From the NCBI GenBank assembly GCA_014529385.2, contig CM043946.1, forward strand, positions 38,699,058-38,763,057: a stretch of 64,000 nt of DNA, given 5' to 3'. Made by a program: the position numbers and the translations under genes. A model generated the notes under the pieces. The model searched no databases and was not told the origin of the DNA. It worked only from the letters and a program-made list of their open reading frames with translations. Source of the stretch: Adiantum capillus-veneris (taxonomy: Eukaryota; Streptophyta; Polypodiopsida; Polypodiales; Pteridaceae). Position 1 is the first letter of the stretch; each line of letters begins with the position of its first letter. Shown piece after piece: positions 30,662 through 43,287 of this stretch.

Positions 30662-32029
30662 ATCACCCCTTTCGAAGCTTTGTCATCCCTGACAAAGCCA
30701 TGTCGAGGTAGACATTCAATGTGCCTGCAAAAGAAAAATGTCGATGAGGTAGAAAGCTGAATTATATGGCAATAAAGCATAAGGAGAATATAAAGCACAT
30801 GTGGAAATGAGTAAATGCAAAGAATTATGAAATGTTACACTTCCATTAAGGACAAATAAATTTCATTTTGCTAAAACTAATCAATCAAGAGTTTTGGGCT
30901 TATGGATGAATCTATCGATTAGTTAGCTATGACTAAGGTTTAAACAACTACTCTAGTACTAACTAAGTTAGGAAGATTATCTAAGTTCTTGATTCCCTAA
31001 TTGTGCCTTTTAGCTTTGTTTAGCCAACTAACTCTCACAACTCCAAGCAAAAGCTTGAATTTTTTACTTTAAACTCAATGGAAGTCTTTTTCATGTCATC
31101 TCTTCATTTTTCTTTATTTCACATTGGTTCAAGATTATTTGACGTGTGTCCTTATTTTGTATGCTCGGAGATTTTTTCTTCTCAAAGAAAAGAGCCCACA
31201 CTAGGAACCTCTAGGGCTCTACTACCATGGGTTATACATATGAGTGAAGTACCAAATCAAGTTGGGATCTCTCTTCCAGCTTAAGATTTTATATTTGTGG
31301 CACTTTTACTTTTTGCTTCCATTTCCTTTGTATTCTCACTAGTGTCCTTTGTTGTTTAAGTGAGCAAGCCTCTCTATGTCTAGAACACTCCTAAGGTCTC
31401 AAACAATCAAATAATTTTACCAACTAGGACTAGCGGTCAAGTAAATGAGTCAACCTAAAGTAACGGTCTCCTAGCCTGAAGGCTCGTCTATAAGACTAAA
31501 CTCTAGTTCAATCAACGTAAGAAAAGACAAATTTATACATCGATAATGGTAGATAACATAACCGAATGCACTAAATCAAACCATGGAAAACCACAATTAG
31601 CAAATATAAATACTCATAAGCATGAATCATGGAAAGTAGTACACCTGGAGGTACGGGATGTGTCTATAGCTCTGGAAGAAAAATGCAATGCAGAAGGTAG
31701 ATCTATCCATGCTACATGAAAGCTCAAGTCCATCTATGCTACAAAATCATCAACAAAACACTACCACCTAGAAAGGTGTGGCAGCATAGAAATGAAAGTT
31801 TTATTATTTAAATGCAAATAAAAGGAAGTCCTATACTAAGGTCTCATACTTGGATGCCTAGAGGGAAAAAACCCAAAGGGAAAAAAGTGTCTCTAGTATA
31901 AGTGCATGTGTTTAGTACACCATAGTCAATTTGCACAAGTCAAGGGTCTAGTGCAACTCAAAGGTATAAGATAACTCTCTCCAAACAATAAAATCTGCAA
32001 TTTCCTAGCTCTCTTTCTAATGGTCATTC
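30662..32029. other. Element H, 3' untranslated interior
   Basis: Between the polypurine tract and the decayed long frame of H. AT-rich at first (30720-31100). I see no integrase, RT or other known domain on either strand. Confidence 0.45.
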
Positions 32030-34790
32030 ACTTTCCAGCACCTATATCCATGTCAATGGTAATATATGTAGCTCAAGTAATGTGTCTAGGGATGACATCA
32101 ATCTATGATTGTATGGTCAATGAACTCTATGGCTCAAGATCCCTAACAGATTGAGTCTTGCCTAGCTTTAGGTCAACAACATGGTCAATGGAAATCTCAA
32201 GTGAGCTATGGCTCGTGTCAACCTGTGGTGTGATAGGTGGAGGCTCTTCGCTAGCCAAATCTTCAATGTCCATGGTATCTCACTGAATGTAGGTCAAGCT
32301 CTCCTCACCTATGGTGGTGAATTTCTCGCTCATGTCAACACTCATCCTAGGGTATGCCTCTACATATGTTGTGAACATTGTCTAGATCTCTGTAGCATGG
32401 GTGTGGTCAAAGAAATTGTAGGAGATCTACGAGGATGTGCTATGGTCTGTGGTCTAGGAACCCAGATCTGCATATGTCCTCTAGTGACTGTCTAGATGTG
32501 AGACAACCCTGGGATAAACCATCATGTGTATTGTGGATCTCAATCCAAGCGCGTGTATCATCACTAGCTAATGGTCTAGTATGTGTCATCATGAGAGGCA
32601 TGTAAACATGTATAGTGGTCCCACAATAAGATCTCTATGGTGAGCTAGAGGCTTGATATGTCCTAGGTCATGCATAGGTAGTTCTACTCTTATGAACATC
32701 CTCTAAGGTAGGCTCTACCTAATCTTGGGGTGTCTCCAGTGTGGTTGTAGGAGTCACTCTAGGAAAACTTGTCTCTGATTCCTTGCGTGTGACCTCTACT
32801 CTAGGGGGGTTGTCATAGTCATGGTCTATAAGTACCTCATCTGTCCCTGTCTTGCATGGGGAATCCAAATTCTCAGTCGTCATTGAATTTGGTCGTCGAT
32901 TTCCATGAGAATCCTTCTCAATGGCAACCTTTGTCTCTATCATACATGCAGGTATCTTGATCTCAAATGGCTCACTCATATTGTCAGCACTCTTGTGGTC
33001 ATGTGCATAAACAATATCCTCAAGTGTAGGATCTGGTGGGACATCTATCTCTATGATAGGTTCACTAGAATAAACCATAAGTGCAGAATCTGGCACTCTA
33101 TCTATCTCTACTGGCTCCGGTCTTGTCTCTAGCATAGGAGAAAACTCACTAGGTTGTACCTCCTCTGTAAAACAAGTAGAAACCTCTAGAATAGTCACTC
33201 TAGGTGGCTTTATGGTAGTGCTCTCTGGTGTACTTGTCCTATATTCAATCTGGGCATTTGTCTCCTTCATCTCAATCACTCTATACCTCAATTGATCAAT
33301 TGTGCCCTGAGGCAAAATCTGTCTATTGGAGATTTGGGAGGTGACCTCATAGGGGAAGTTTTGCTAGCAGGTGTCTGTGGACTATGTGTGGTCATCATTA
33401 CAGGATACTGGCCATGCCATGGAAAATAGGACAGACCAATCATCAAGGAATATTGGGTACCATCTGTGTCCCTATAAATCCTAACACAAGGATCTCCAAC
33501 AAGATATACCATAATGCTCATGGATGGATCAAAACAAAATGTGGTCTGCCCTTGTCAATGTCTACGTCCACAATCATCAACATAAGTCAATATGTGCTCC
33601 ACTCTATGTAACTACACTATCCTAGGATGTATTTGGTTGTGCAAACAATCATTGGGATGTGCTCTATCAACAACATCGTTCGGGACTAATTGGCATTGAC
33701 ATGTATGTGGCCTTGAGCTCATCAGTGAAGAACTCAGTTGAACCAAGGTGACGTCTTTGAACTCTAACCACCTACCGTATCGATGGGTCAATGTCAACCG
33801 ACAAGGTGCCTTTGGTGTAAGAATGTCCATCAAGGTCAACAAACCAAGGCATGACAACTCTGTAGCCTAAGAAATGTAGTACAAGCTTAGTATCGTGCTC
33901 TCTCCTCATCATGGTAACTCTCTGCTCATCGTGGTAACTCTATGCTAATGTGGTACATGCATGGTGTCTGGGTGGTGATCTATACCTCGACAACAGATCT
34001 GATGCATGTGATCTTGCAAGCTCCATGTCAAGTGTGCTCACAGTCTGTGGTGTGGTCTCTACAGCCTCTCTAGCATGTGTACTAGTAGAAGTCAACAAGT
34101 CTAATATGGTTGTCTTTTTTCATGGTAGCTCTTGCAGTGCACTGGCAAGGCTTTGTGTCATGTGCTCTATATCTACCCTTGCCTCTGCCATGATCTCAAC
34201 AGATGTCTCTCTGCTAGATGTTCTGGATGATGTAAATCTATGTCCTATCACCCATGTAGAAGATGTGGTCATAGGGTCTACTATAGGCTCAATTGCACTA
34301 CATGGAGTACAAAAATAGGGTCATCCACACATCAACATATATGTACCTCCATAGTAAACGCTCCTATAGGTACCTCGTAAGGAATCTGGTGGGAAATCAC
34401 TCACTCTGTCAAGGGTAGGGTACTCTCCAAATCTGGCTCTGGTACTCATGTACATCCTCTGACGTTCATCAACATAAAGGGGTCCACCATCACACAAGTA
34501 CAAGCATAAAGTCTGTGGTAGCTCCAAGGTGTCTGGATGATCCTCACAAAGAGCTAGCATGAAACTCCTTGGAGTATCCCCGGTCATAGGTCTATATAAT
34601 GTGCCAAAACTATCAAGAATGTGATCTGGCAAGGGCGGGTGTACTAGGGCTCTAAGCACCTAAAAACTAGGTGTCTGACGATCCGTAAGCTGAAGCTAGA
34701 TATACCTCCTTTGTGTGTCTGCATCTGAATGTATAGGCAATCCATCTATCTCGCCCTAAATCCACAATAAACTATCAAACATGGCCTCTC
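32030..34790 (-). pseudogene. Long decayed reading frame of unknown function (element H)
   Basis: Read on the minus strand, one phase from about 34790 to 33660 stays protein-like across only a few TAG and TGA codons. It includes ALVHPPLPDHILDSFGTLYR, SFMLALCEDHPDTLELPQ and FLGYRVVMPWFVDLDGHSY. One frameshift near 33660 leads to MVYLVGDPCVRIYRDTDG and LSYFPWHGQYPVMM. A further shift leads to an acidic, Pro/Thr-rich 198-codon part (32719-33315), and more low-complexity acidic sequence runs to about 32030. Together this is about 900 codons. No gag, protease, RT or integrase motif is visible. It may be a very divergent gag-like protein or captured sequence. Confidence 0.55.
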
Positions 34791-37700
34791 AATCCATGAT
34801 TGCCAAAATCTAACAGTCTAGGTTAAATCCGGTGTCAATAATCACATGCACTAGCTAGGATCATAGCCTGCCAATCAAAGGCTAGCCAAGCGCTAATCTC
34901 GGTCAGTGTGTGTGAACAAGCTCTAAAAATGTCTCTAGGTCCAAGTCATGGTCTAAAATCAGTCAACGATCGAGTCGGGATCTAATCGTGTGCAAGCATA
35001 TGACTAATGGCTAAAATCAAGCCAAGTCAAGGTATCACATGTGAATGATCTCTAACTAGTGTAATCTGGTCAATATCAAGGCCACAAATGTATCTCTACT
35101 GCAAATTGGGATCAAATGTGATCTATCATGGAATTTGCAATTGAATCGAGCCAAAATGGAAATATGCTCATGAACAGGCTCTAAGGCTCCTCAACTGGCC
35201 AAATGTAGAACAAAATCAAATCAGGCAAATTCGAACAAGCTCTAGCAAAATTGGACTCTCCGAGCATACCTACTCTAAATGTGCCTAAGCGTGCATCAAT
35301 GCGTGTGAACGGGGTCTGTACGGGGTGCAGGATGCGTGTGTGATGCAAGGAGAAGAGTCGGGCAATAGAAATGCATTTTTTTTTTTGTTCTTTTCAATAA
35401 TAAAATATCAATATCCACAAAGAAAAACAACAAACAAATGCAAAATAAAAAAAGTGAATAAAACAAAAATTAAAAGGGTAAAAGCTCAAAAGAGGAAACA
35501 AGAAAATCAAATTCCAATTCTTTTTTTTTTGTTTTAACAAGTTTTTAATGTTATTTTGGTGTTTTCGTGATTTTTTCAAGGCTTTTTTAATTTTTGGGAT
35601 CTTTTTCTCCTTTGTAGAAAAACAATTTTCTCTTAGGATATTTTTCTCCTTTTTAAAAAATTTTCTTGTTGATTTTTTTTTTTTTTTTTGTGGGGGGTTT
35701 AACAAAATAAAAAATGAAATAAATTAAAATTCAAACAAAATGAAATGAAATTGCAATGAAATAAAATGAAATGAAATGCAATCAAATGAAAATGAAATCA
35801 AATCAAATTAACTAAAATTAAATGATTTAAAATTAACTAAAAAATAAATGCATTGAAGCTCAAAAGAGTCAACAAGCGAGCTGACTGTTGTGGCAGCATG
35901 TGCATCCAAAATCGGCGTGCAGAGACAAGCCAAAAAGAAGGGGAGGTAGGCGTAGGTGCACGGAAAGGGGGAAGGAGGTAGACACAAGATGCCTTTCGGC
36001 GCGCTGAGGAAACAACAAAGGACTCAGAGGAGAGGGGAGCGGCCCGACGAAGATGACTAGAGAGAGGGAATTTTTCTAACTTTATTTTTAACTTTTGTCT
36101 CTTTTTTTTTTTTTGTGTGTGTGTGTGTGTGTGTGTGGGACGCGCGTGTGTGTGTGTGTGTGCTTGCTTGTGTGAAAGTGTGTGTGGGTGATGTGAATGT
36201 GTGTGTGTGTGTGTGTGAGTGATTGTGTGTTAACATGCATGTGTGAGTGTGAGGTGTGTGTGCTCTTATGTGTATGTGAGTATGTGTTCTTATTTTTTAT
36301 TTCTTTCTTTTTTTAAATTTTTTTTGTATTTGTTTATTCTTTTTTTTGGTGTATTTATGTATATTTTTTGGTTTGAAATTGATTATTTTTTTTGGGAGGG
36401 GGGTGGGGGGGGTCTTGATAAAATTTTTTAAAACAAAAGAAAATCAAAAATCAAAAGAAAATAGTAGAAAAACTACACCAAAAAAAGGAAAAAGAGAGGG
36501 GAAGAGACAATATGTTGTGGGGTGTGTGTGTATGTGTAGATGTTTTAATAAAATTCAAACAATGCAAAAAATAAATTAAAAAATATCCGAGATTCAAAAA
36601 ATGATAAAATTGGTCAAAAACTTGGGGGAAATTCACTGAGTACCAAAGGATGCTCTTGATTGTCAATTTGTATCAAAATTTCTCGTTTTCATATTTTTGG
36701 AATAAAAATTAGTAAATTTTAAACAATAAATTAGCAAAAAATACTAAAATTTTATAAAAAATACTCAAACAATTAGCAAAATGCATTTGACAATCAAATC
36801 AATAAAACTTTGATCGGGTTTTGCCTCTTTTTTGTCTAATTTTGATTCAAAAAATAGCAAAATTAACAATGCAATTAGACAAATCTCTGCACATACACTT
36901 GATTATTACCACAACTTGGACTTTGCAATACAACCAATTAAACAATAATTTTCTACCAATTAATAGTTCTCCGTACACTCACCCTTCACTTATGCACTTA
37001 ATATGTTTTGAAAGAATTTTATTTTTTTGAGATTGGAACACCTAATAGCACAATTAGGCACAAAATTTGTGATTAGTGCACACACATAATTGTACCAAAA
37101 ATTGGATAGCGTTTTGGCGCAATTTTGGCAATTAAAAAAATGATCCATGATCACTATAACAAAATCAATCAACTCATTGCTTTTCACAATTCAAATTGGC
37201 ACGATAAAGCCATTATTTGCACTTGAATGTGCATAATTTGCCTACGCATAGGCACACAAATTGCAGCTAAAATTGCACCAAATTTGATGCAATTAAAATT
37301 TAATGAAAACCTCAAAATAAATCAACATTTGAGTGGACAAATGCACTCACATTTACATTAAGAATCACATCAAATCCCCACTCCAAGCGACGACTCCACT
37401 GGGGGAGGGTGCGCACACGGGCAATTTCAAAACCGCTTTGACGTACACACACCAACACAAGATCTTATCTGTAGCTACCATTTTTACAAAATTAAATGCA
37501 TAAGATCAATGAAAACATATCCAAATAAAGATCTGTCAATGTGTAGCACTAAACGTACATGCAACTAGTGAATAATTAGAGGGGATAATTAGTGAAAAAT
37601 CTCTTAATTACACACTAAAACTCACTCCATTCTTCATGAAATTTTTGCAATTTTGTTTCACAAGAGTGATTACCAAGCCTCTAATTAGGCACACACACAT

Positions 37701-37889
37701 GTAAAACACTTCAGTTGTTGCGAGTTAGTGTGTGACTAGGTGTACAAAGAGAGAGAAAATGCAAAATATTTCTACAAGCTACCCAGAACAAACCATGTCA
37801 CCATTCCTACAACCAACACCAAATCCTAATGGAAGTTAGAACTCAAACTATCACATGGGTGATCCTCTAACTTAGGTGCTCAATCCCCA
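34791..37889. other. Element H, 5' leader and outer 5' LTR; AT-rich, no gene
   Basis: About 3 kb with homopolymer runs (T runs at 35520-35700, G run near 36396), GT repeats and strong AT bias. No coding similarity was seen. The junction between leader and 5' LTR is probably near 37390, where the GC-rich block GACTCCACTGGGGGAGGG stands out, but I could not confirm it. Confidence 0.4.
36112..36220. repeat. (GT)n microsatellite cluster
   Basis: Several GT tracts with short interruptions (GGGACGCGCG, GCTTGCTTGTGTGAAA) within element H. Confidence 0.9.
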
Positions 37890-38190
37890 ACTTTGCATCA
37901 TCAGCCCAGTGCTAACCACAATGTGAGAGGGGAGCTCCATCTCCATAGCCACATCTCTTCTCTACTCTCCACCCTAACTCTCCAAAGAATGATCTTCATA
38001 TTGTAGCATTTGACATTTATACCTAGATTTTTTAAAGAAGTGACCGGCTCCCAAATGTGCATAAAAGGATTAGGCACACAAATACAAGATATAACTCTCA
38101 TAGAGCCCATAGATACAATAAAGGTACATATACACATGTGTATTACATCAATGGAAGCACAATGCATGTCCTTGATGCTTGTCTGTCAAT
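37890..38190 (-). repeat. LTR core, right copy (5' LTR of element H)
   Basis: Partner of 30362-30661. In minus orientation it begins near TTGACAGACAAGC at 38190. The element would span about 8 kb. No target duplication is evident at this edge. Confidence 0.65.
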
Positions 38191-38789
38191 AGGAGGTTTG
38201 CCCCGGGAGGGGGCCACGTGGCTACCCTTCCCTTGCAACTTCAACACAGTTAGTAGGTCCTCTTTTTTTTTGCTATGGGAGTAGTCCTCTCTCCCACCTC
38301 TCCATGGGGAGGCAAAGGATGCTAGTTCTATTTGCGATTTGTTTCTCGCACCCTGCTCATGGGTTTCTATTGTGGGTGGCAGGCATTGGAAGCCCAATGG
38401 CAGAAAGTGTGGGACATGGTTGGGGCATGGCTCCCCTTATCATCCTGCAATCTTCATCTATTGGTGACAACCAAGCTTCACTTATCTGGTGCTTGGTGTG
38501 GCAGTATTCATACTTCATATTTTTGTAGATGACTCCTAAGCAGCCGATGATGGAGTGCTCAGACCCGCCCCCTTCGTGGTTTAGCCTGATGGTATGTTCT
38601 TTCATTATGCTTTTGCAACTCAATTCCTATCTGGATAGGATGCACCTTGTGTGACAGGAGGTCTCCTCTTTATGGAGACCATGCAAGATATTTTGGGTTG
38701 TATTGTCGAGGGTGGCTCCCTTATCATCCCGCTTTGTTTTATCTTGCTTCCATGTAGTGATGCTGAATTCCTTGGAGTAATTGGTATGT
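38191..38789. other. No gene recognised
   Basis: Short overlapping frames on both strands without known domains. The right part runs into the copia fragment. Origin unknown. Confidence 0.35.
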
Positions 38790-39548
38790 CAACCAGCTCC
38801 CATGTTTGGTTGCAATGTAATGAGTCCATCTTCACTTGCATGCTCTTCATCCATTCTTCTTTGGATTTGTGTTTCATAGACTCTTTGTATGATTCCGGCT
38901 CTCTAGAATCTGAGACCAAGTGATGGTTGAAGGAAGGAACAAACCTTTTTAGAGGTCTCATTTCTCTTGTAGATCTTTAGGGCATAGGTTGAGGTTCCTC
39001 ATTCGGTGGATGTTGTTGCACGTTGTCACCATTTTCACTTCTTGAGTCTTGACCATCCTCAAGTTCCATGTACTCATCACTTGCATCTTTTCTTTGTTTT
39101 CTTTCCAAGTAATCTTTGTCCATATTTTGTTTGTTGAAAATTACATCCCTACTTCTAAAGATTTTACCATCTTCAGGATTCCATAGGCGATACCGAGAGT
39201 CAGCTTCTCCATAGCCAATGAAGAAACACTTTTTGGACTTTGAATCTAACTTTGACCTTTGAAATCTAACTTTGACCTTAGGCTTCTATTTATGTGCATA
39301 AAAGCCTTGTACCCAAAAACATTGAGAAATGCATAATTCACCAGTTTACCTACTCATGCCTCTTTGGAACTCCCCCATCCAATGTTGTTGTGGTGACCGG
39401 TTGATTAAGTACACAGACATACTTACTGCTTCCGCCTAAAACTCAAGCAGTAGGCATGCATGTAGCCGCATGCTTCGTGCTCGCTCCATGATTGTTGTGT
39501 TCATCCTTTCTAAAATGCCATTTTGTTGAGGTTTCCTTGGGTTCATGC
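38790..39548 (-). pseudogene. Copia fragment: integrase end and RT start
   Basis: Minus-strand reading gives PRKPQQNGILERMNTTIMERA (integrase core end), a degenerate integrase C-terminal part with WNPEDGKI, and the linker to RT (EPESYKESMKHKSKEEW ... NQTWELV). It is a second, separate copy of the same family as the element at 40082-42785, decayed by frameshifts. A 20-bp piece, AATCTAACTTTGACCTT, is duplicated near 39250. Confidence 0.8.
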
Positions 39549-40081
39549 TCCTTAAAAGAGATATGTAAGTGGTTAGTAGATTGGTTCCAAGCCAATTTAG
39601 AAAGACGAAAAGGATTTCAAGGCTCCCTCATGGAGAGAGTGATGGTTATTAACCACTTCCTCACTGCTTACATTGTGTTCTTTCTAACCTATTGGAGACC
39701 TCCTAAAGGTCATTTGAAGGACATAGTTAGGCTCTTCAGGAACTTTTTATGTTCTAGAGACACACTCTCCCACAAAGAATCCAAGGTCAAGTGGGATATC
39801 TGTTGGATGCCTAAGGATGAAGGCATTCTTGGCACCATCAACATCTCTCAACTGGCACATAAATTGGTGGTAAAAACAATCATTATAGCTGTTTTTGATT
39901 CTCAGGATGATGGGCGGTCCTACTCTTTAGAAACCTCCAAAGATTCAAAATGCACATCACTCAAGATGGTCCAACATTCTCGTTCCCTGTTAAGTATGGA
40001 GCTTGATTTACCCCTTGTAGCTTTTAGTTTACAAATTCACATTTACAAAGCCCCCATTATGAGGAGAATCCATGGTGTGTA
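39549..40081 (+). pseudogene. LINE reverse transcriptase C-terminal fragment
   Basis: Plus-strand frame with VMVINHFLTAYIVFFLTYW, then FRNFLCSRD and KVKWDICWMPKDEGILGTIN. This is the pattern typical of the region after the RT palm in plant L1-type LINEs (compare KVPWDIRCLPKERGGLGILN in the LINE at 43288-45643). It stops at the LTR edge at 40082. Confidence 0.75.
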
Positions 40082-40165
40082 TGTTAGGAAATAAGACGTA
40101 GCTAAATGGATAATTGAGTAGATTACTTAATGGAGAGAGACAGATTTATATACACGAGATTATAG

Positions 40166-40204
<39 letters not shown>

Positions 40205-40865
40205 CACGATATACGTGGTTCACCCAATGTGGGCTATGTCCACGAGAAAGCAGCCACTCAATGGCTTTAGTACTTCAAAACAAGAAGTAGTTTACAAAGG
40301 GATTATACCCTTAATGGAGCTCCCGCCTTGCTTCACTCTCACCACCTCACTCTCACCTTGTTGCATCAACTTCACACTATGAAATGTGTGTAGAAATGGC
40401 CTCCTTTTATAGGCTAAAAGGGCTGTCCTCTCTTATGAGAGACAGCCATGTGTAGCCGCCCTTGTGCGAATAAATCCAAATCCGACCCTCCAATCCGCCC
40501 ATGTGTGGCCGCCCTTGAGAAGACAAGTCCGCTTTTGAATTCGGCCACCGGCCATTGAATTCGGCCACCAGCCACCGGCCATTGACTTCCGACCACCGGC
40601 CATCGGCCATTGACTACCGGCCACCGGCCAACCGACCGGTTGTTTTCCGATCACTTTCCGGACATAATATTCCGGCGAAAAAAAGTCTCGGGGGCCTCGC
40701 CCCCGAGGCCTTTAAAGTTGCCCCTGATTCTTGTCCATGAAAATTTTGGTTTCCGGTGAGTGATTTTCCTTCACGCACGATGGCTTCTCCTCATAATGGG
40801 GGCCTTACAAATGTGCGCTTTTACCACAGAAAATTACAAGGGTAAATCAGGCTCCATACTTAACA
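40082..40865 (-). repeat. 3' LTR of copia-2 (784 bp)
   Basis: In element orientation TGTTAAGTATGG ... CTTATTTCCTAACA, preceded by a polypurine tract. It contains a GA tract at about 40160-40200. A stretch near 40545-40640 has many GGCCACCGGCCA repeats. The 5' LTR is missing because the element is truncated. Confidence 0.88.
40545..40645. repeat. Short GGCCAxCGGCCA-type tandem repeat in copia-2 LTR
   Basis: GGCCACCGGCCATTGA-like units of roughly 20-26 bp recur about five times with variation. Such repeats can form local fold-back structures. Confidence 0.7.
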
Positions 40866-40880
40866 ATCTCCCACTTGGAG
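40866..40880 (-). other. Polypurine tract of copia-2
   Basis: On the minus strand AAGTGGGAGAT directly precedes the LTR start, as in Copia-1. Confidence 0.85.
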
Positions 40881-40925
40881 ACTGATCTCCAAACCAAACC
40901 TATGACTGCTTTCCATTCTGGCTTC

Positions 40926-42785
40926 TTATCCTTGAATGCCGATTGAAGATGAGCAAAATCTCAACTTCTCCTTGTTGACCACCTTTATAAACATGTCTGC
41001 AGGATTTTCACTTGTATGCACCTTTCCTAGCTTTAGTTGTCCCTCTTCCAAAAGAGTGCGTATGAAGTGATATCTCACCTCAATGTGCTTTGTCCTTGAA
41101 TGAAAGGCTGAGTTCTTCGCAAGATGAATAGCGCTTTGGCTATCACTGTACAAGACACAATTATCTTGTTTGAATCCAAGCTCTTCTAAGAATCTGTGAA
41201 GCCATAGAATTTCTTTGCTTGCCTCCGTCATTGCTACATACTCTGCTTCCGTGGTAGAAAGTGAAACCACTTTCTGCAGCTTTAAGGCCCAGCTTACTGA
41301 TGTGCCTCCAACCGTGAATACATAGCCAGTAGTGCTCCTTCGAGTATCTTTGTCACCTGCCATATCTGCATCAGCATACCCTTCTAGAAAAATATCAGTT
41401 CCTCCAAAATACAAAGCATTTGTTGTTGTCCCTTTTAGATACCTAAGTATCCACTTCACAGCTTGCCAATGCTCTTTACCTGGATTGTCCATGAACCTAC
41501 TCACAACTCCCACTGCATGTGCAATGTCTGGCCTTGTCCAGACCATAGCATACATTAGAGAACCTACCGCTGCAGCATATGGAACTTTAGACATATAGGC
41601 TATCTCCTCTTGTGTCTTTGGACACATATCCTTCGTTAGTTTAAAATGACCAACCACAGGTGTAGAAACTGGTTTTGCATTTTGCAATGCAAACCTTTCT
41701 AGTACCTTCTTGATGTAATCTTCTTGAGATAGCTTTATTGTCTTCTTCGTCCTGTCCCTTGATATTTTCATACCAAGTATCCTCTTTGCAGCACCTAAAT
41801 CTTTCATTGAAAAAGATTTGGACAGCTCCTCTTTTAGGTCTTTGATGTCCTGCATGTTAGCAATTGCAATCAACATGTCATCAACATACAACATTAGGAT
41901 GATGAATTTCCTATCTCCCAAATTCTTCGTGTAGACGCAGTGATCCGAGTTGCATCTTGTGAATCCATGATCCAACATCCATCGATCAAACTTCAAGTAC
42001 CATTTTCTTGATGCTTGTTTTAAACCATACAAGCTCTTCTTTAATCTGCAAACCATTTTCTCCTTACCTTTTAATTCATACCCCTTTGGTTGAAGCATGT
42101 AGATTTCCTCCTGTAAGTCACCGTGAGGGAATGCTGTATTTACATCCATTTGCTCGAGATTTAGATCATGAGCAGCCACAAGGCTTAAGACAAGCCTAAT
42201 TGAGTTCATTTTTACAACAGGAGAAAATATTTCATTGAAGTCAATACCTTTCTTTTGAGAAAAACCTTTTACCACAAGCCTAGACTTGTACCTTTTCTTC
42301 CCACCTTCTTCTTCCTTTAGCTTGTACACCCATTTGTTTTGAAGTGCCCGCTTACCTTTAGGCAACTCAACCAACTCCCATGTTTGGTTGCGATGTAGTG
42401 AGTCCATCTCCACTTGCATGCTCTTCGTCCATTCTTCTTTGGATTCATGTTGCATAGCTTCTTCATATGATTCCGGCTCTCCAGAATCTAAGATCAAGAG
42501 ATGGTTGAAATAAGGAACAAACCTTTCTGGAGGTCTACTTGCTCTTGTAGATCTTCAGGGAATAGGTTGAGGCTCCTCATTTGGTTGACGTTGTTGCACA
42601 TTGTCACCGTTTGCAGTCCTTGAGTCTTCACCGTCCTCAAGCTCCATGTACTCATCACCTGTTTCTTTTGTTTTTTTTCTTTCCAAGTAATCTTTGTACA
42701 TATTTTGTTCGTTAAAAATTACATCCCTACTCCTTAAGATTTTACCATCTTCAGGATTCCATAGGCGCCATGAGCCAGCTCGCAA
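40926..42785 (-). pseudogene. Copia-2 integrase end, RT and RNase H (5'-truncated)
   Basis: One minus-strand frame with a single in-frame TGA at 42555-42557. Upstream of it is the integrase C-terminal part (WRLWNPEDGKILRSRDVIF). Downstream are 523 codons with RT (QMDVNTAFPHGDL, YVDDM) and RNase H (DADMAGD, TEAEYVAM, DSQSAIHLAKN, and the usual end DMFIKVV). In the intact form this would be the last half of a copia polyprotein. Gag, protease and the integrase core are missing, so this copy was truncated near 42785. RT and RNase H look undamaged. Confidence 0.9.
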
Positions 42786-43287
42786 GTGGTTTCCAACTTA
42801 ATTGGTTGATAACCAATTGCAAACCAGAGCTCCATGTGAACTGTTTATAGCACTGGCTCGTCCACAAGTGTATGCACCACTATTCCCCTCTTCCTTTCCT
42901 TGCTATGTGGCACCCCTACCTCTCCTGCAATCTCCCCTTTTTCTTGCCTTTTCACCTAAAGAGGGAATCTCCCCATGATTTTGACTAATCAAAGCACCTC
43001 AAAATCGTTCGTGCCCACCTACTGGGCAGAGTTTTTTTTGGGTTCAATCGGCTCCAAATGCTTTGATTGGTTGTAGGCTTTGGATATCTTTGAGTAGAAT
43101 TCCAATATGTTTAAGCATGTACTTTGTATATGATTCATATATTGTAATTTTTTATACAATTTTTGGGTGCTTTAAGAGAGCATTGAGTTCTCCTCAGGTA
43201 AGGGTGTATCTTTTTAGATCATATTTATGAGGTGATGTATAGTGATTGTGTTTATGATTCTTTGGACTTTTTCGTAGTCTTTCTTCC
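42786..43287. other. No gene recognised
   Basis: About 500 bp between the truncated copia-2 and the LINE tail. There are no coding matches, and it does not match the C LTR either. Confidence 0.35.

Noticed and set aside
38304-38532. Plus-strand frames of 66-74 codons with hydrophobic content between element H and the copia fragment
   Set aside because: They overlap each other and an opposite-strand frame of the same length. No homology is recognised and they are probably chance frames.
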